From contig JAJYCN010000019.1 in assembly GCA_021778335.1 (NCBI GenBank), positions 1-32,580 of the forward strand: DNA of 32,580 nt, in the 5' to 3' direction. This document shows, in pieces, positions 30,415 to 32,580 of the stretch. The notes below the pieces were generated by a model. That model saw only the letters and a program-made list of their open reading frames with translations. It was not told the DNA's origin and searched no databases. Every line of letters begins with the position of its first letter. Positions within the stretch are counted from its first letter, which is position 1. The stretch is from Acidobacteriota bacterium (GTDB taxonomy: Bacteria > Acidobacteriota > Terriglobia > Bryobacterales > Bryobacteraceae). A program made the translations under genes and the position numbers.

Positions 30415-31569
30415 TTAGTCCGAGAGGCGAAGACACTCGAGGATGCCGCGGCGGGCGGCGCCCAAAGCCGGACCCGCGGAGCTTGCCAGACCGACAACGA
30501 CGGCCAGCACCATGCCCACGGCCACGAGCGGAGGCGAGATTTCGAGCAGATTCAGGCTGATCATAGCGGCGTGCTGGGTTCGCAGGTAGGCGACGATTCC
30601 GTAGGCAAGTGCAAAGCCGAGAATTCCGCCGGTGATGGCAAGGACGACCGATTCGCCGACGATGAGGAAGAGCACGTTCTCCTGCGTGAACCCGAGCGTT
30701 TTCAGGATGCCGATTTCCGAGACGCGTTCCCGGACACTCATCGCCATCGTATTGGCCGCGACGAGCAGGACGGTAAGCGTCAGCGCGCCGCAGACGGCCA
30801 TGAGAAACAGCTTCACGTTTCCGAGGAACGAGATCACCGAGAGGACGAAGTTCTGTTCGGTATCGGTTTTCGTTTGCGTGTCGGCGTTGCGGAACTGGGC
30901 ATCGATGGCGCGCGCAACGTCGGGCACGGCTTCAGGGCTTTCGGCAAGCACGGCGAACATGCTGACGAAATCCTGATTCCCTTTGAAGACGGCTTCGTTG
31001 AGGTAATCGAAATGGAAATAAAGATTGTCGTTGCCGAGGTCGCTTGTGTAGATGCCGCGGACGATGAATTCGAGCGTGGCGGGGAAGATGTCGCCGACGA
31101 TAGTGATGCGGTCGCCCAATTTGAAGCCGAGGCGATCGGCGAGACCCCGCCCGACGATGCAGGAGCCGCGCTCGCGGATGAAGGCCACCTTTTCGGCGTC
31201 CGGTAGTCTGATCTCGGGATGAACGATGAAGAGGCGGTTCGGCTCGACGGCGAAACGGGCGAAGTTATTCTTTGCGTCAGTGTCCTTGTAGATGCCCTGG
31301 AACCACTGGTAGACCATCACCTTGCGGACGCCGGGGACCGACGCGATGCGGTTTTCGTAAGACAGCGGGACTGGGTTGGTGAAAGAGATGCGGTTGCGGA
31401 CGATGAGGCGGAGGGCCTGATCGGGCGAAGCCTGATGCAGGTAGAACATCGCGTACATGGCCATCAGGACACCGAGCAGGCAGAAAGAGGCCGCGATGCT
31501 CAGGATGGTGAGGACGCTCCGCCGCCGGTTGCGCAAGGCGTTCCGAAGGAGCAGCGGTACGAGCGACAC
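30415..31569 (-). CDS. FtsX/MacB-type ABC transporter permease
   Basis: A 384-residue permease with the same layout as its downstream neighbour: a cytoplasmic start RNALRNRRRSVLTILSIAAS and a first membrane helix, a periplasmic MacB-PCD domain (residues about 45-255, including CIVGRGLADRLGFKLGDRI), three C-terminal helices with ERVSEIGILKTLGFTQENVL, and a last RRGILECLRLSD. The start codon is GTG, with a purine run (AGGGA) so close that it may not serve as a Shine-Dalgarno; translation may depend on the gene upstream. It lies 44 bases after the M1 peptidase gene. Together these three genes form a minus-strand unit whose start is outside the window. Confidence 0.87.
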   Translation of the reverse strand: MSLVPLLLRNALRNRRRSVLTILSIAASFCLLGVLMAMYAMFYLHQASPDQALRLIVRNRISFTNPVPLSYENRIASVPGVRKVMVYQWFQGIYKDTDAKNNFARFAVEPNRLFIVHPEIRLPDAEKVAFIRERGSCIVGRGLADRLGFKLGDRITIVGDIFPATLEFIVRGIYTSDLGNDNLYFHFDYLNEAVFKGNQDFVSMFAVLAESPEAVPDVARAIDAQFRNADTQTKTDTEQNFVLSVISFLGNVKLFLMAVCGALTLTVLLVAANTMAMSVRERVSEIGILKTLGFTQENVLFLIVGESVVLAITGGILGFALAYGIVAYLRTQHAAMISLNLLEISPPLVAVGMVLAVVVGLASSAGPALGAARRGILECLRLSD

Positions 31570-31579
31570 TCCCTATTGT

Positions 31580-31607
31580 CCAACGTTGGCGGGAACGGTT
31601 CTGTTCC
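31580..31607. repeat. Two small inverted repeats between the M1 and permease genes
   Basis: CCAACGTTGG at 31580-31589 is a perfect 10-bp palindrome, and GGAAC (31592-31596) pairs with GTTCC (31603-31607) across six bases. They fill most of the 44-base spacer. There is no T-tract, so they may be mRNA-processing or regulator sites. Confidence 0.4.
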
Positions 31608-31613
31608 GCTGGA

Positions 31614-32580
31614 TCAGCGGGCTGCGGCGCTCTCGATGGTAACCGCCTTCAGGTTGTCGGCCGGGACGCGGTCAATTAAGAGCAGGAACGGGTCGATGCC
31701 CGCCTGGTCCGGTTCACGGTCCACGGTGAAGGTATAAGTGCTTTTGCCGGTCTGCATGTGGACGCGCTGGCGGTAGAGCGTGTCGCCGTACTTGCGTCCC
31801 TTGGCGGGTTTGGCGAAGGCTCCGATATCGATCCAATCGTCGACCGGAACTTCGCGCTCGTTGCCTTTTGCGTCGGCGCGGAACTTATGCGCCTCGGCTT
31901 CGAGCGTGACGCCGTATTTCCCATCGGCCCGCTTGCGCGCGGTGGCCGAGAGAGCCCGGTTGGAAAACAGCGTGATGTCTTCGAAGAGGTCCTTGCGCAG
32001 ATAGGCATACTGCGGCGGCGTTTCGCGGGAGAACGCATCGACAAGGGCGTAAGAGGCCGGATACGGCGGCGGTGCGTAGCCATATTGGCCGAGAACGGAG
32101 CGGAGGGCGCGGTTGATGGCGTCCTCGCCGATCATCTCTTTGAGGTAGTACATGACAACGCTGCCCTTGCGGTAGTGGATGTAGCCCTGTTCGGATTCCA
32201 CTTTCATGAGCGGCTCTTCCTTGAGAAGTTCGCGGCCGCGATTGCGGAGATAGTTGTCCATCTCGTATTTGAGGAACTTGCGCATCTGGTCGCGCCCGTA
32301 TTCATGTTCCATGACCATTAGGGCGGAGTATTGCGCCTGCGTTTCGCTGAGCAGGGTGGCGCCCTGCATGTTCGCGCCGACGACCTGGTGTGCCCACCAC
32401 TGGTGCGCCATTTCGTGGGCAACGACGTAGAAGACCATGTCGATGTCGTCGGGATTCTTGAGATTGGCGATAAAACCGATGCTTTCCGAATACGGCATGG
32501 TGCCGGGGAACGCCTGAGCGAAGCTGGCGATGCGGGGGAACTCGATGATGCGCGCTTCCTTGTTCGGATATGGCCCGAAG
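31614..32580 (-). CDS. M1-family metallopeptidase, C-terminal part (runs off the window)
   Basis: The frame is open from 31614 to the window edge; an ATG at 32498 is internal, because the upstream codons continue a typical family sequence (KEARIIEFPRIASFAQAFPG). HEMAHQWW near the middle is the HExxH zinc site, and LSETQAQYSAL provides the third ligand Glu, 19 residues after the second His by my count. GYIHYRKGSVVMYYL and the terminal beta domain fit M1 enzymes. In Acidobacteriota and Bacteroidota this peptidase type is frequently fused to an ABC-2 membrane domain; the missing N-terminus may hold it. It is followed by the two FtsX-type permeases. An aminopeptidase role on exported peptides is inferred from family only. 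Confidence 0.88.
   Translation of the reverse strand, partial: FGPYPNKEARIIEFPRIASFAQAFPGTMPYSESIGFIANLKNPDDIDMVFYVVAHEMAHQWWAHQVVGANMQGATLLSETQAQYSALMVMEHEYGRDQMRKFLKYEMDNYLRNRGRELLKEEPLMKVESEQGYIHYRKGSVVMYYLKEMIGEDAINRALRSVLGQYGYAPPPYPASYALVDAFSRETPPQYAYLRKDLFEDITLFSNRALSATARKRADGKYGVTLEAEAHKFRADAKGNEREVPVDDWIDIGAFAKPAKGRKYGDTLYRQRVHMQTGKSTYTFTVDREPDQAGIDPFLLLIDRVPADNLKAVTIESAAAR

Noticed and set aside
29374-31206. Long plus-strand open frame of 610 codons across the permease genes
   Set aside because: It is antisense to two well-supported permeases; the translation is dominated by Asp, Glu, Gly, Ala and Val in a pattern expected from reversed GC-rich codons, with no recognisable domain.

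Overview
The window is dense, GC-rich bacterial chromosome with almost no non-coding DNA. The gene content points to Acidobacteriota, probably a Bryobacter/Solibacter-type lineage: a secreted protein built of carboxypeptidase-regulatory-like repeats, a BlaI/BlaR1-type pair with a TonB-like tail, FtsX/MacB-type permeases next to a peptidase of the kind often fused to ABC membrane domains, a YncE-propeller phosphoesterase, and a lone histidine-kinase phosphoacceptor domain. The taxonomic call is inference from protein style; there is no rRNA here. No phage, insertion sequence, CRISPR array or other mobile element is visible.

Layout. (1) 1-2696, plus strand: the end of an unknown gene, thiL, an O-methyltransferase overlapping thiL, then a sugar-nucleotidyltransferase with its own extended -10 promoter. 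(2) 2697-4794: a methylmalonyl-CoA epimerase-like gene on the minus strand, divergent from a Tat-exported GH30 glycosidase, then tRNA-Gln(CUG) on the minus strand. (3) 4851-9638, minus: a compact cluster nadE, propeller-phosphoesterase, small methyltransferase. (4) 9690-11034: a SYLF lipid-binding protein divergent from a small exported protein of unknown function. (5) 10997-20126, minus: one long, tightly packed array rimP-nusA-infB-ylxP-rbfA-apbE-hemE-hemY, joining ribosome maturation and transcription/translation factors to flavinylation and haem synthesis. Its leader carries a -10-like element and an intrinsic-terminator hairpin. (6) 20279-20572: a 97-residue stand-alone HisKA (DHp) protein just upstream of that array.

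(7) 20745-22878, plus: the repeat-built exported protein and msrB. (8) 22879-25846, minus: a thioredoxin-fold protein lacking cysteines in the usual active-site region, then a fused acyl-activating enzyme / carrier-like / PlsC acyltransferase. (9) 25923-27341, plus: an Ntn-hydrolase of the C45 / phospholipase-B-like type. (10) 27349-29174, minus: M56 peptidase and BlaI repressor with a perfect inverted-repeat operator over the promoter. (11) 29233-32580, minus: two FtsX-type permeases downstream of an M1 metallopeptidase that runs off the window.

Most genes are recognisable housekeeping or accessory functions. The observations I rate highest are the stand-alone phosphoacceptor protein beside the nusA operon, the terminator in the rimP leader, the BlaI operator placed so that the mRNA should be leaderless, and two unusually long perfect inverted repeats inside coding sequence. 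I did not find a clear new multi-gene system such as a defence island.
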